A DNA stretch of 6,156 nt from Armatimonadota bacterium (GCA_022708765.1 JAKIYB010000286.1:1-6156), one strand, 5' to 3'. Numbered from the stretch's first letter, positions 1-5,494 are shown. Program-made: numbers and translations. Notes: generated by a model not told the origin, from the letters alone.

Positions 1-557
1 CGCTGTTCGGGCGTCGGCGGCCGCCAGTAGCCAGGGTCAATGCCGTTGGGCACCACCGCCAGCCGCTCCTCCGGCAGGCCGGCGTGCAGCGCTTCCCGCG
101 CCTCGCCGTCCGAGACGCAGATGATGCGCGCCGTCTCGCGCGCCAGCCGCCGCTCGACCACGCGGTACAGTGGCCGCAGCGGGTCGGTGGTGCGCTGGAA
201 GGGGAAGGCGTGCGGGGTGTAGACCACCGGCAGACCGGCGACTTCCGCCGCGCGGCGCCCAAGGTAGCCCGCCTTCGCGCTGTGCAGATGCAGCAGGTCG
301 GCGGCGTCGCGCCGCGCCCACCCGGCAAGCTGTTTTATCGTGTCGCGGTTGAGCGGACGCGCCATCGGGATGTCGCGCAAAGGGATGCCCGCGTCCTTCA
401 GCGCCAGGAAGCGGTCCTTCCAGCTTCCCGGCCGGGCGAAGGAGGCATACACCACGCAGGACACCGCCACCGGGTCCAGCCCGCGCACGAGATCCAGCAC
501 GTGTCGGGCGACCCCGCCCTCGGTGGCTTCAACAATGTGGACAACGCGAAGCGGCAC
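1..557 (-). CDS. Glycosyltransferase family 4 (GT-B), N-terminal part; runs off the left edge
   Basis: Reading leftward from a GTG start at 557, 185 codons are open and the gene leaves the window before its stop. The visible part is the acceptor-side Rossmann domain of a GT4 enzyme, which transfers a sugar from an activated nucleotide donor to a growing glycan. Family hallmarks are the opening strand 'RVVHIVEATEGGVARH' (residues 4-19, with the GG..RH loop), 'HLHSAKAG' (90-97), 'YTPHAFPF' (113-120), 'ICVSDGE' (146-152) and 'VPNGID' (169-174), which leads into the donor-binding domain. That second domain, with its E-x7-E motif, lies outside the window, so sugar specificity cannot be judged. The start is supported by AAAGGAG at 562-568, four bases upstream; an in-frame GTG at 575 has no such site. 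The gene follows a glycosyl-1-phosphate transferase on the same strand, so a role in exopolysaccharide or O-antigen-like synthesis at the inner membrane is inferred. Family assignment is firm; the substrate is unknown. Confidence 0.9.
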   Translation of the reverse strand, partial: MPLRVVHIVEATEGGVARHVLDLVRGLDPVAVSCVVYASFARPGSWKDRFLALKDAGIPLRDIPMARPLNRDTIKQLAGWARRDAADLLHLHSAKAGYLGRRAAEVAGLPVVYTPHAFPFQRTTDPLRPLYRVVERRLARETARIICVSDGEAREALHAGLPEERLAVVPNGIDPGYWRPPTPEQ

Positions 558-569
558 GGAACTCCTTTC

Positions 570-699
570 GTTCACCTCACCCCCCAGCCCCCTCCCCTAC
601 AAAGGGAGGGGGAGTGAGTTGAGATGCGAAGACGTATGATTTATGCTCTCTGGTCCTCCCCTCCCCGCGCAGGGGAGGGGGCCGGGGGGAGAGGTGAAC
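570..699. repeat. Inverted pair of G/C-rich palindromic repeats between the two glycan genes
   Basis: Two copies of one intergenic repeat face each other. Arm 570-598 and the reverse complement of 671-699 agree at 27 of 29 bases (both begin GTTCACCTC, then C-rich). Each copy also contains its own hairpin with nine perfect pairs: 588-596 with 604-612 (7-base loop), and 658-666 with 672-680 (5-base loop). The stretch 558-721 (164 bp) holds no gene apart from this structure. Short apparent reading frames through it give Pro/Arg/Gly-rich peptides of low complexity and are artefacts. Because both neighbouring genes read leftward, any co-transcript would contain the folded pair just ahead of the glycosyltransferase ribosome binding site (562-568). 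A REP-like role in mRNA stability or partial termination is inferred. No T-run follows the hairpins, so a classical intrinsic terminator is not supported. Confidence 0.8.
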
Positions 700-721
700 C
701 CAGTATACCCACATTCTGCCG

Positions 722-2038
722 TTATCGCGGGCTGAGGAGGCCGGGGGCGGCACTTTTTTTTGGCCCCGGTTTCGCCAGGTGCAACAGCATTTGCAGGGTG
801 CCGAGGAGGATGCGCAGGTCGAGCAGCGGGGTGCCGTGCTTGAGGTAGTAGAGATCGTAGCGCAGTTTGTGCAACACGTCGTCCAGCGTGGTGTCGCCGC
901 CCTGGTGCAGTTGCGCCCAACCGGTGATGCCGGGGGCGACAAGCAGGCGGGCGTCGTAGAAGGGGATCTGCTTCTCGAGTTTGGCCACCAGTTCCGGGCG
1001 CTCCGGCCGCGGGCCGACAAGCGACATCTCGCCGCGCAGCACGTTCCAGAGCTGCGGCAGTTCGTCAATGCCGGTGGCGCGCAGCAGGCGGCCGATGGGG
1101 GTGACGCGGGCATCGGCGGCGCCGGCCCACTGCGGCCCGCCGGCTTCGGCATCCGCGCGCATGGTGCGCAGCTTCACCAGCCGGAAGGGTTTGCGGTAGC
1201 GCCCCAGCCGCTCCTGCGTGAAGAAGGCCGGCCCGCGCGAGGTGCATTTGACCAGCAGCGCACCGAGCAGGATGAGCGGCAGCGTGATGGGCAGCGTGAG
1301 CAGGATGATGACGGCGTCGAAGGCGCGCTTCACCACCTCGCGGATGGGCGAGGGTACGCGCAGCGCGCGCGGCAGCGCCCAGCCCTCCGGGGTATGGACG
1401 ACGGCGACTTTTCCGAGCACCGACTCGGAGAACTCGCAGAGGTCGGCGATCTCCACCCGGTGATAGAGCGGCATCAACGCGGCAAAATCCGCCTCACCCA
1501 TGCGCAGGTCGGTCACCACCATGTAGGTGGGATAACCGGGACGGCGCTCCGGCAGCGGTCCGGCGGGATCGGTCAGCGGCGCGTCCACGAAGATGTGCGG
1601 GTGCGCGCCCAGTTCATCCAGCAGCGGCGCGTGCGCCTCCGGCAGGCGGCACGGCACCAGGTGGATGGTGGGCCGCAGCAGCAGCATGGTGAAGAGCAGC
1701 CGTGCCAGCAGCCCGCCCAGCGCGAGCGCGGCGCAGGACACCAGGCCGCCCTTGGTGTACCAGTCATGGCCGCCGCCGCCCCAGACGATGCCGACCAGCG
1801 CCGCGATACCCAGCGCGAGCGCCGTGGAGAAGAGGATGCGATAGCGGGGGTAGAGATACGCCGCCTGCTGCCCGCCCACCAGCAGCATGCCGAAAAACCA
1901 GGCCAGCGCCGCCACATAGCCGTGGGTGGACTTCCACCCCACCGGAAAAGAATAGGCAACCACGACCATCGCCGCCGCGATGGCGGCGTCGGTAATCGTC
2001 AGCCCGCTCTCAATCCGTCTGGCATGCGAGGTGGCCAT
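722..2038 (-). CDS. Polyprenyl-phosphate glycosyl-1-phosphate transferase (bacterial sugar transferase, WcaJ/WbaP type)
   Basis: This 438-residue enzyme would transfer a hexose-1-phosphate from a nucleotide sugar to undecaprenyl phosphate, the first step of lipid-linked exopolysaccharide or O-antigen synthesis on the cytoplasmic side of the inner membrane. The N-terminal part has about four hydrophobic segments (roughly 15-33, 41-58, 67-87, 98-121), followed by a soluble middle region (about 125-230) in the position of the usual CoA-binding-like domain. The catalytic bacterial sugar transferase domain runs from about 233 to 420: 'KRAFD' (236-240), a hydrophobic membrane hairpin (about 242-263), 'QERLGR' (275-280), 'KLRTMR' (289-294), 'DELPQLWNVLRGEMSLVGPRPE' split as DELPQLWN (325-332) and SLVGPRPE (339-346), and 'PGITGWAQL' (369-377). 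Asp325-Glu326 match the catalytic DE pair of the family. Length is typical of the long form. The stop is TAA. The ATG at 2038 has no clear Shine-Dalgarno sequence. A family-4 glycosyltransferase follows on the same strand. The sugar transferred cannot be told from sequence. Confidence 0.95.
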   Translation of the reverse strand: MATSHARRIESGLTITDAAIAAAMVVVAYSFPVGWKSTHGYVAALAWFFGMLLVGGQQAAYLYPRYRILFSTALALGIAALVGIVWGGGGHDWYTKGGLVSCAALALGGLLARLLFTMLLLRPTIHLVPCRLPEAHAPLLDELGAHPHIFVDAPLTDPAGPLPERRPGYPTYMVVTDLRMGEADFAALMPLYHRVEIADLCEFSESVLGKVAVVHTPEGWALPRALRVPSPIREVVKRAFDAVIILLTLPITLPLILLGALLVKCTSRGPAFFTQERLGRYRKPFRLVKLRTMRADAEAGGPQWAGAADARVTPIGRLLRATGIDELPQLWNVLRGEMSLVGPRPERPELVAKLEKQIPFYDARLLVAPGITGWAQLHQGGDTTLDDVLHKLRYDLYYLKHGTPLLDLRILLGTLQMLLHLAKPGPKKSAAPGLLSPR

Positions 2039-2046
2039 GCGGCTCT

Positions 2047-2075
2047 AGTGTGCGGAACTGGACGACTTCTGTCAA
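2047..2075 (-). promoter_or_regulatory. Possible promoter of the sugar transferase gene, perhaps leaderless
   Basis: On the minus strand a perfect -35 box TTGACA (2070-2075) is followed after 17 bp by CACACT (2047-2052), a weak -10 match (3 of 6). The -10 would end eight bases before the ATG at 2038, so transcription would begin at or next to the start codon. That fits the absence of a Shine-Dalgarno sequence before this gene. It sits in the 61-bp gap after the upstream gene's stop. The -35 match is seen directly; activity and leaderless initiation are inference. Confidence 0.35.
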
Positions 2076-2099
2076 GCGAGGAGAGCCTCTACCTGGCCA

Positions 2100-3110
2100 T
2101 CAATACGGCATCGGCTGATAGGACGGCGTGAACATCGGCTGACCGAAGGGCGAAGGTTCCGGAGTCGGCTCGCGGCGCTGCACGGTGAGATTTACGGTCT
2201 CTCCATCAACCAGGAACGCCGCATGCCCATCAGCGTAGACGCCCACCACGCCCTTGCGCATGGTATCGTTCTTATCTTTGCGCCAGGCGTGCCGCACCAT
2301 GTCAATATCGCCGGTGCTCTTGAGCTGGTGGCTCGAACTGGTGGAGTCCGCGATCATCAGCACCTGTTCGGGACTCGCCACGGTGTTCAACGGTTGCCCG
2401 AGCAGCGCGGCGTTGACGCCGAATTCCGGATTGGAACCGTTGCCGGGTCTCGGTGTAGCCGGGCAATTCCAGAGGTTCTGCGGGTTCCGTGAAGTATCGC
2501 TGGATCCTCCGGGACCATAATCGCGCAGTAAATCCGTCCAGTTGCCGTCCGCCGGGGGGAACTTCCCCTCGTTGTCCTGTACATACATTTCCAGCGCATT
2601 GGCGATTTGCTGCTGGTTTGCCATGCAGACGCCGGTATAGGCAATCTGCCGGCCCATGTTGAAGACCGGATACAGAATGACCGCCAGAATGACGCCCAAT
2701 CCAATGATAACGCTGGAACTGACGATGCCGCCGACGGCGATGCCGCGTCCTTCAAGCTCCGGATTATTGTTGAGCTGCGACAGGGCGGCGATGCCCAGAA
2801 TCAACCCGATGAACGACGTGGAGCCGCAGGTGAGCAGGCCCAGCAGGCCCAGCACCAGCGAGGCGATGGCCATGCCGCTGGTTTTCCCGCCGCCGCCGCG
2901 CGGGGCGGCGCGGGGAGCGGTGGCCGGACGCGGGCCGGTCAGCACCGGGCCGGCGCTTCCGCCGGAAGCGCCCGGCGCGGGGGTGACCATCGGTCCGCCG
3001 GTCGAACTCTGGGGATTACCGGGGACAATGAGGTTCTGGCTGCCGCAGCGGGAGCAAGCCCCGTGACCTTCGGGCACTTCCGTGCCGCATTTCCTGCAGA
3101 AGACGGCCAT
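2100..3110 (-). CDS. Zinc-ribbon / DUF4190-like membrane protein with prepilin-like C-terminal domain
   Basis: This 336-residue protein has no known function. In order it has: a zinc ribbon at the N-terminus (C5-x2-C8 and C19-x2-C22); a Gly/Pro/Ala-rich linker (about 29-76); a hydrophobic region like DUF4190 (about 77-145, containing 'SGMAIASLVLGLLGLL' and 'FIGLILGIAALSQL'); a last membrane segment (about 129-149); then a prepilin-type globular domain. The join 'AVILYPVFNMGRQIA...C...NQQQIANALEMYVQDNEGKFPP' (143-186) resembles the second half of a type II/IV pseudopilin N-terminal helix and its start of the globular domain. Later come 'LWNCPATP' (213-220), 'FGVNAALLG' (230-238) and 'YADGHAAFL' (292-300), the DGH motif common at the end of such proteins. 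There is no prepilin peptidase site (no G/A followed by F-T-L-x-E). The start at 3110 is chosen because AGGAGG lies nine bases upstream; an in-frame ATG at 3158 lacks one. The tail (about 313-336) is rich in Pro and Gln. An inner-membrane location is inferred, with sidedness unknown. Domain reading is good; role is unknown. Confidence 0.85.
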   Translation of the reverse strand: MAVFCRKCGTEVPEGHGACSRCGSQNLIVPGNPQSSTGGPMVTPAPGASGGSAGPVLTGPRPATAPRAAPRGGGGKTSGMAIASLVLGLLGLLTCGSTSFIGLILGIAALSQLNNNPELEGRGIAVGGIVSSSVIIGLGVILAVILYPVFNMGRQIAYTGVCMANQQQIANALEMYVQDNEGKFPPADGNWTDLLRDYGPGGSSDTSRNPQNLWNCPATPRPGNGSNPEFGVNAALLGQPLNTVASPEQVLMIADSTSSSHQLKSTGDIDMVRHAWRKDKNDTMRKGVVGVYADGHAAFLVDGETVNLTVQRREPTPEPSPFGQPMFTPSYQPMPY

Positions 3111-3122
3111 GTATCGAGACCT

Positions 3123-3180
3123 CCTGGTGCCAGGCGCGTTCATCGGCCTGGTCAGCATTTCTCTTCGACGGGCCAGGCCG
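3123..3180 (-). promoter_or_regulatory. Competing hairpins in the leader of the zinc-ribbon gene
   Basis: Three inverted repeats share bases just upstream of the AGGAGG ribosome binding site (3120-3125). Segment 3144-3151 (CGGCCTGG on the plus strand) can pair with 3173-3180 over eight bases. Its bases 3146-3151 can instead pair with 3130-3135 over six bases. Segment 3123-3127 can pair with 3130-3134, which would cover part of the ribosome binding site. These choices exclude one another, a layout seen in attenuators. Only the pairing potential is seen; any regulation is inferred, and G/C-rich leaders can show such pairing by chance. Confidence 0.3.
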
Positions 3181-3434
3181 CCTTCCTTCCGGATGGCTTG
3201 GAACTTTTTCGGTCGAATAGAGGCGCCGCACCAGGACTAGCGCATCTTTCTTCCTGGTATGCGGCCAGCGCTACCGTTCGTGCCGGAGGACGAGACTCCG
3301 TTGAGCCGCGCACACGGACAAACGTATACCAGCAGGCGAAAATGTCCCCCACGCGCATACCCGTGATACCCGATCAGTGGCAGGTGGGCATGCGTTCCCA
3401 CAGTTCCAACGCGCGCGGTTCGCCGGAGTCTTGT

Positions 3435-3605
3435 CCAATGCCATTCAAATACGCTTGCTCTGTGTGGTAGATCAGTCTCGCCACATCGCCATTTTTCCCT
3501 ATTAATCTCCCCCCCACGTAGGGGGAGGGGTACGGGGGAGCCTGCCCCGAAGAAATCGGGGAGGTCGCGCGTGACGGTCGTAAATCCGTATTTGAATGGC
3601 ATTGG
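3435..3605. repeat. 171-bp segment bounded by perfect 19-bp inverted repeats (MITE-like)
   Basis: The 19-mer CCAATGCCATTCAAATACG at 3435-3453 recurs exactly inverted at 3587-3605. The segment holds two further hairpins: a G/C-rich repeat (3507-3540) and CCCCGA/TCGGGG (3545-3550 with 3556-3561, 5-base loop). It encodes no credible protein; a 121-codon open frame crossing it on the minus strand has no ribosome binding site. GGAGTC occurs outside both ends (3425-3430 and 3605-3610), but four bases separate the left copy from the repeat and the right copy overlaps it, so a target duplication is only suggestive. The surrounding gap 3111-3630 (520 bp) lies between rex and the zinc-ribbon gene. Its part 3181-3434 shows no gene, promoter or repeat I can support. 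A non-autonomous mobile element, or a structured RNA read as the 3' end of the rex transcript, are both possible. Confidence 0.7.
3507..3540. repeat. Third copy of the G/C-rich palindromic repeat
   Basis: Read on the minus strand, this stretch (CTCCCCC, GTA, CCCCTCCCCC, TACGT, then a G-run ending GGGAG) lines up with the repeat at 652-699 with only a few substitutions and a one-base gap. The left arm 3507-3513 can pair with either of two identical GGGGGAG blocks (3521-3527 or 3534-3540). Finding the same family in two unrelated intergenic gaps argues for a dispersed repeat rather than a gene-specific regulatory site. The plus strand has three G-runs close together, so a G-quadruplex is conceivable but not shown. 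Confidence 0.6.
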
Positions 3606-3630
3606 GAGTCGCGCCCGCCGACGGATGACG

Positions 3631-4284
3631 CTATGCTTCCATCTCTTCCGTCGTGGCTGACGGGGGCAGATAGTAGCAGAGGATTTGCAGTTCCTGGGTC
3701 AGGTCCACGTTGCGCACGGCGACGTCCCTGGGGACGCTCACGCGGGTGGGAGCGAAGTTGAGGATGGCGCGCACGCCGCTTTTCACCATCTGGTCGGCGA
3801 CCATCTGCGCGGACGGCGCGGGGGTGGTGATGATACCGATCTCCACGCTCATGCTGGCGTTAATTGCCGGCATGTCCTCAATGTCGAGGATTTCCAGGTC
3901 CCAGATGCGACGGCCGATCTTGCTGAAGTTGTTATCGTAGACGGCCACGAGCTGAAAGCCGGATTCATGCAGCCCGGTGTAGCCAGCGAGGGCGGTGCCG
4001 AGGTTGCCGGCGCCGACGATCATCACCGGCTGATTGCGATCGAGGCGCATGATATGGGCGATGCGGTCAACGAGCGGGGTCACGGCATAACCCAGGCCGG
4101 GCTTGCCGAACTCGCCGAAGTATGACAGATCTTTGCGCACCTGCCCGGAGCTGATGCCGGTGCGCGCTTCGATATCCGCCGACGACAGCGTCTCCAGCCC
4201 TTCGATTTGCGCAAGGCGCAGGCTGCGCAGGTAGAGCGCCAGCCGGGCGATAGTGGGTTCCGGGACCGCGCGATTGAGTGGCAC
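3631..4284 (-). CDS. rex: Redox-sensing transcriptional repressor Rex
   Basis: The 217-residue product matches Rex over its whole length. Rex is a dimeric repressor that binds operator DNA when NADH is low and lets go when NADH binds, switching on fermentative, respiratory or other redox genes. Residues 9-66 form the winged helix, with the signature 'SSGQVRKDLSYFGEFGKPGLGY' seen as SSGQVRKDLS (45-54) and GEFGKPGLGY (57-66). The Rossmann domain follows with 'VGAGNLGTALAGY' (90-102) and the acidic 'VYDNN' (115-119), which reads the NAD(H) ribose; 'GIITTPA' (150-156) and 'ILNFAP' (174-179) are also typical. The GTG start at 4284 is set by AAGGAG six bases upstream. It lies 22 bp after the metF stop, on the same strand and probably on one transcript. 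Nothing is missing or broken. Target genes are not visible except possibly its own operon. Confidence 0.97.
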   Translation of the reverse strand: MPLNRAVPEPTIARLALYLRSLRLAQIEGLETLSSADIEARTGISSGQVRKDLSYFGEFGKPGLGYAVTPLVDRIAHIMRLDRNQPVMIVGAGNLGTALAGYTGLHESGFQLVAVYDNNFSKIGRRIWDLEILDIEDMPAINASMSVEIGIITTPAPSAQMVADQMVKSGVRAILNFAPTRVSVPRDVAVRNVDLTQELQILCYYLPPSATTEEMEA

Positions 4285-4289
4285 AGGTC

Positions 4290-4317
4290 ACTCCTTCCTC
4301 AGCGAGTTACTCGCTGA
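4290..4317 (-). promoter_or_regulatory. Stop-codon hairpin abutting the rex ribosome binding site
   Basis: On the minus strand TCAGCGAG-TAA-CTCGCTGA (4299-4317) is a perfect eight-base-pair palindrome whose three-base loop is exactly the metF stop codon. The rex Shine-Dalgarno stretch GGAAGGAG (4291-4298) begins at the next base. A ribosome finishing metF would melt the stem and sit beside the rex initiation region, so a role in translational coupling is inferred. No T-run follows, so it is not an intrinsic terminator. The palindrome itself is certain. Confidence 0.6.
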
Positions 4318-5254
4318 CTGCCGGTTCCGCCGGCGGTTCCGCCGGCACTTCGGGCCGCGGCAGCAGTCCTGCGCGCTCGGCGATGACCGGGATGATCTTC
4401 TCCCAGAAGACGGGCATCAGGTGGATGCCCGCTACGCCGGGGATGGCGCGGACCTGTTCGATGGTTTCCAGGGCGATGGCGACGCCTTCGGCTTCCGCGT
4501 CGGCGGCGCCCTGCATGCGCTTCAGCAGCGCTTCGGGCAGCGCCACGCCGGGCACGTCGCCGTACATGCGCTCGGCCATTTTTACGGATTTCAGCGGGGT
4601 GATGCCCACCAGCACCTTCACCCGGTCGAAGAGGCCAAGGTCGCCGGCGCGGGCCATGAACTCGCGCAACCGCGCCACGTCGAAGGTACACTGGGTCTGG
4701 ATGAAGCGGGCGCCGGCGTCCGCCTTCTTCTGCATGCGCACCGGACGATAGTCATACGGCGGGGCGAACGGGTTTTCCACCGCGCCGACAAAGAGCGTGG
4801 GCGGCACCTTGATAGGATCGCCGTTGAAGAAAAGGCCGTCCACCGTCATACGGCTGGCGGTCTGCAGCCAGGTGATGGAATCGAGATCGTATACCGGCTT
4901 GGCCATGGCGTGGTTGCCATTGCAGGGATGGTCGCCGCTCATGCAGACCACGTTGCGGATACCCAGCGCGGCCAGCCCGAGGATATCGCTCTGCAGGCCG
5001 ATGCGGTTGCGGTCGCGCACCGTCATCTGCACCACCGCCTCCACGCCCTCCGCCTGCACGATGGTGGCGGCGGCAATGCTGGACATGCGCACCATCGCCG
5101 TCTGGTTGTCGGTGAGGTTGATGGCGTCCACGCTGCCGCGCATGGCGGCGACGTGGCGGCGCACGACATCGGCGTCAGCGCTCATCGGCGGGCCGATCTC
5201 CGCCGTCAGGACGAAGGCGCCGGATTCCAGTAATCGTTGAAGGTGACTGCTCAT
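4307..5254 (-). CDS. metF: Methylenetetrahydrofolate reductase (MetF family)
   Basis: This 315-residue flavoenzyme reduces 5,10-methylenetetrahydrofolate to 5-methyltetrahydrofolate, feeding methyl groups to methionine synthesis or, in acetogens, to the Wood-Ljungdahl methyl branch. It is a single (beta/alpha)8 barrel. Visible landmarks: 'TAEIGPP' (17-23) with Glu19 in the place of the catalytic Glu of E. coli MetF; 'INLTDNQTA' (45-53); 'MSGDHP' (105-110) with Asp108 matching the FAD-contacting Asp; 'AKPVYDLDS' (118-126); and 'FIQTQCTFD' (184-192) with Gln188 matching the substrate-binding Gln. The 'NLTDN...GDH...AKPVYDLDS' style is closer to the MetF of anaerobes and related phyla than to the E. 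coli enzyme, so the electron donor may not be NADH directly; that is inference. The C-terminal tail (about 300-315) is a Pro/Glu/Ala repeat. The ATG at 5254 has GAGG six bases upstream. It is first in an operon with rex. No metV or acetogenesis genes are in the window. Confidence 0.93.
   Translation of the reverse strand: MSSHLQRLLESGAFVLTAEIGPPMSADADVVRRHVAAMRGSVDAINLTDNQTAMVRMSSIAAATIVQAEGVEAVVQMTVRDRNRIGLQSDILGLAALGIRNVVCMSGDHPCNGNHAMAKPVYDLDSITWLQTASRMTVDGLFFNGDPIKVPPTLFVGAVENPFAPPYDYRPVRMQKKADAGARFIQTQCTFDVARLREFMARAGDLGLFDRVKVLVGITPLKSVKMAERMYGDVPGVALPEALLKRMQGAADAEAEGVAIALETIEQVRAIPGVAGIHLMPVFWEKIIPVIAERAGLLPRPEVPAEPPAEPAVSE
4323..4346. repeat. Perfect tandem 12-mer in the metF tail
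   Basis: GGTTCCGCCGGC occurs twice in a row (4323-4334 and 4335-4346). It lies in the last codons of metF and encodes the doubled Pro-Ala-Glu-Pro pattern of the C-terminal tail, beyond the catalytic barrel. The unit is a multiple of three, so copy-number change would lengthen or shorten the tail without a frameshift. Slippage origin is inferred. Confidence 0.7.
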
Positions 5255-5300
5255 GAAAGCCTCGTTACGTGGATGCGGGCTATAACCCAGATTGCGAAAA

Positions 5301-5330
5301 ATTGTACAGGGGCGGGCAACGCACTGTCAA
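5301..5330 (-). promoter_or_regulatory. Sigma-70-type promoter of the metF-rex operon
   Basis: On the minus strand a perfect -35 TTGACA (5325-5330) and -10 TACAAT (5301-5306, 5 of 6) are separated by 18 bp. Transcription would start near 5294, giving a leader of about 40 bases before the metF ATG at 5254. No other site near metF is comparable. An AT-rich patch upstream (about 5349-5377) may serve as an UP-like element or operator. Confidence 0.75.
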
Positions 5331-5411
5331 GGCGGAACGGCTACCTGCAAAAAATACGAATAATTTTTCACGAAAAAGGGATTCGCCTCCATGAAGCGAA
5401 AAGGATCAAGA

Positions 5412-5429
5412 GCACGTGTGATGACGTGC
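5412..5429 (+). other. Small hairpin upstream of the HEAT-repeat gene
   Basis: GCACGT (5412-5417) pairs perfectly with ACGTGC (5424-5429) around a six-base loop. It lies 66 bases ahead of the HEAT gene start, in a 240-bp divergent intergenic region (5255-5494), and may be in that gene's leader. No T-run follows, so it is not a terminator. I could not find a convincing plus-strand promoter in this region. A 17-codon frame from ATG 5391 has no ribosome binding site and is not called. Confidence 0.35.
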
Positions 5430-5483
5430 GCTATTCCCGTTTAGACCTGTTGCGTACGGCTCGCGCGCGTCGCAGGCCTCCCT

Positions 5484-5488
5484 GGAGG
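5484..5488 (+). promoter_or_regulatory. Strong ribosome binding site fixing the HEAT gene start
   Basis: GGAGG is six bases upstream of ATG 5495. It is the only plausible initiation site for the HEAT frame: the first in-frame start after the internal TGA, GTG 5630, has no such site. This is why translation is expected to begin before the TGA at 5564-5566. Confidence 0.8.
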
Positions 5489-5494
5489 ATCGTG

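Noticed and set aside
570..699. CRISPR-like repeat pair
   Set aside because: Two inverted copies with no regular spacers; composition and layout fit palindromic intergenic repeats.
702..707. TATACT as a -10 box for the glycosyltransferase gene
   Set aside because: There is no acceptable -35 at 16-18 bp, and transcription would start inside the repeat arm.
779..2131. Long plus-strand open frame opposite the sugar transferase gene
   Set aside because: It is antisense to a full-length, motif-complete enzyme. Its product is rich in Arg, Gln, His and Gly with no domain, as expected from GC-rich codon bias.
2607..3470. 287-codon plus-strand frame opposite the zinc-ribbon gene and its leader
   Set aside because: It is compositionally a shadow and crosses the neighbouring intergenic repeat; no recognisable domain.
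3545..3561. Intrinsic terminator after rex
   Set aside because: The six-base-pair stem CCCCGA/TCGGGG is followed by mixed sequence, not a T-run, on the minus strand.
3237..3602. 121-codon minus-strand frame across the 171-bp element
   Set aside because: Its start lies in the terminal repeat, it has no ribosome binding site, and it reads through hairpins and G-runs.
4253..5233. 326-codon plus-strand frame opposite metF
   Set aside because: It is antisense to a complete MetF, has a His/Ala/Gly-rich low-complexity product and no ribosome binding site.
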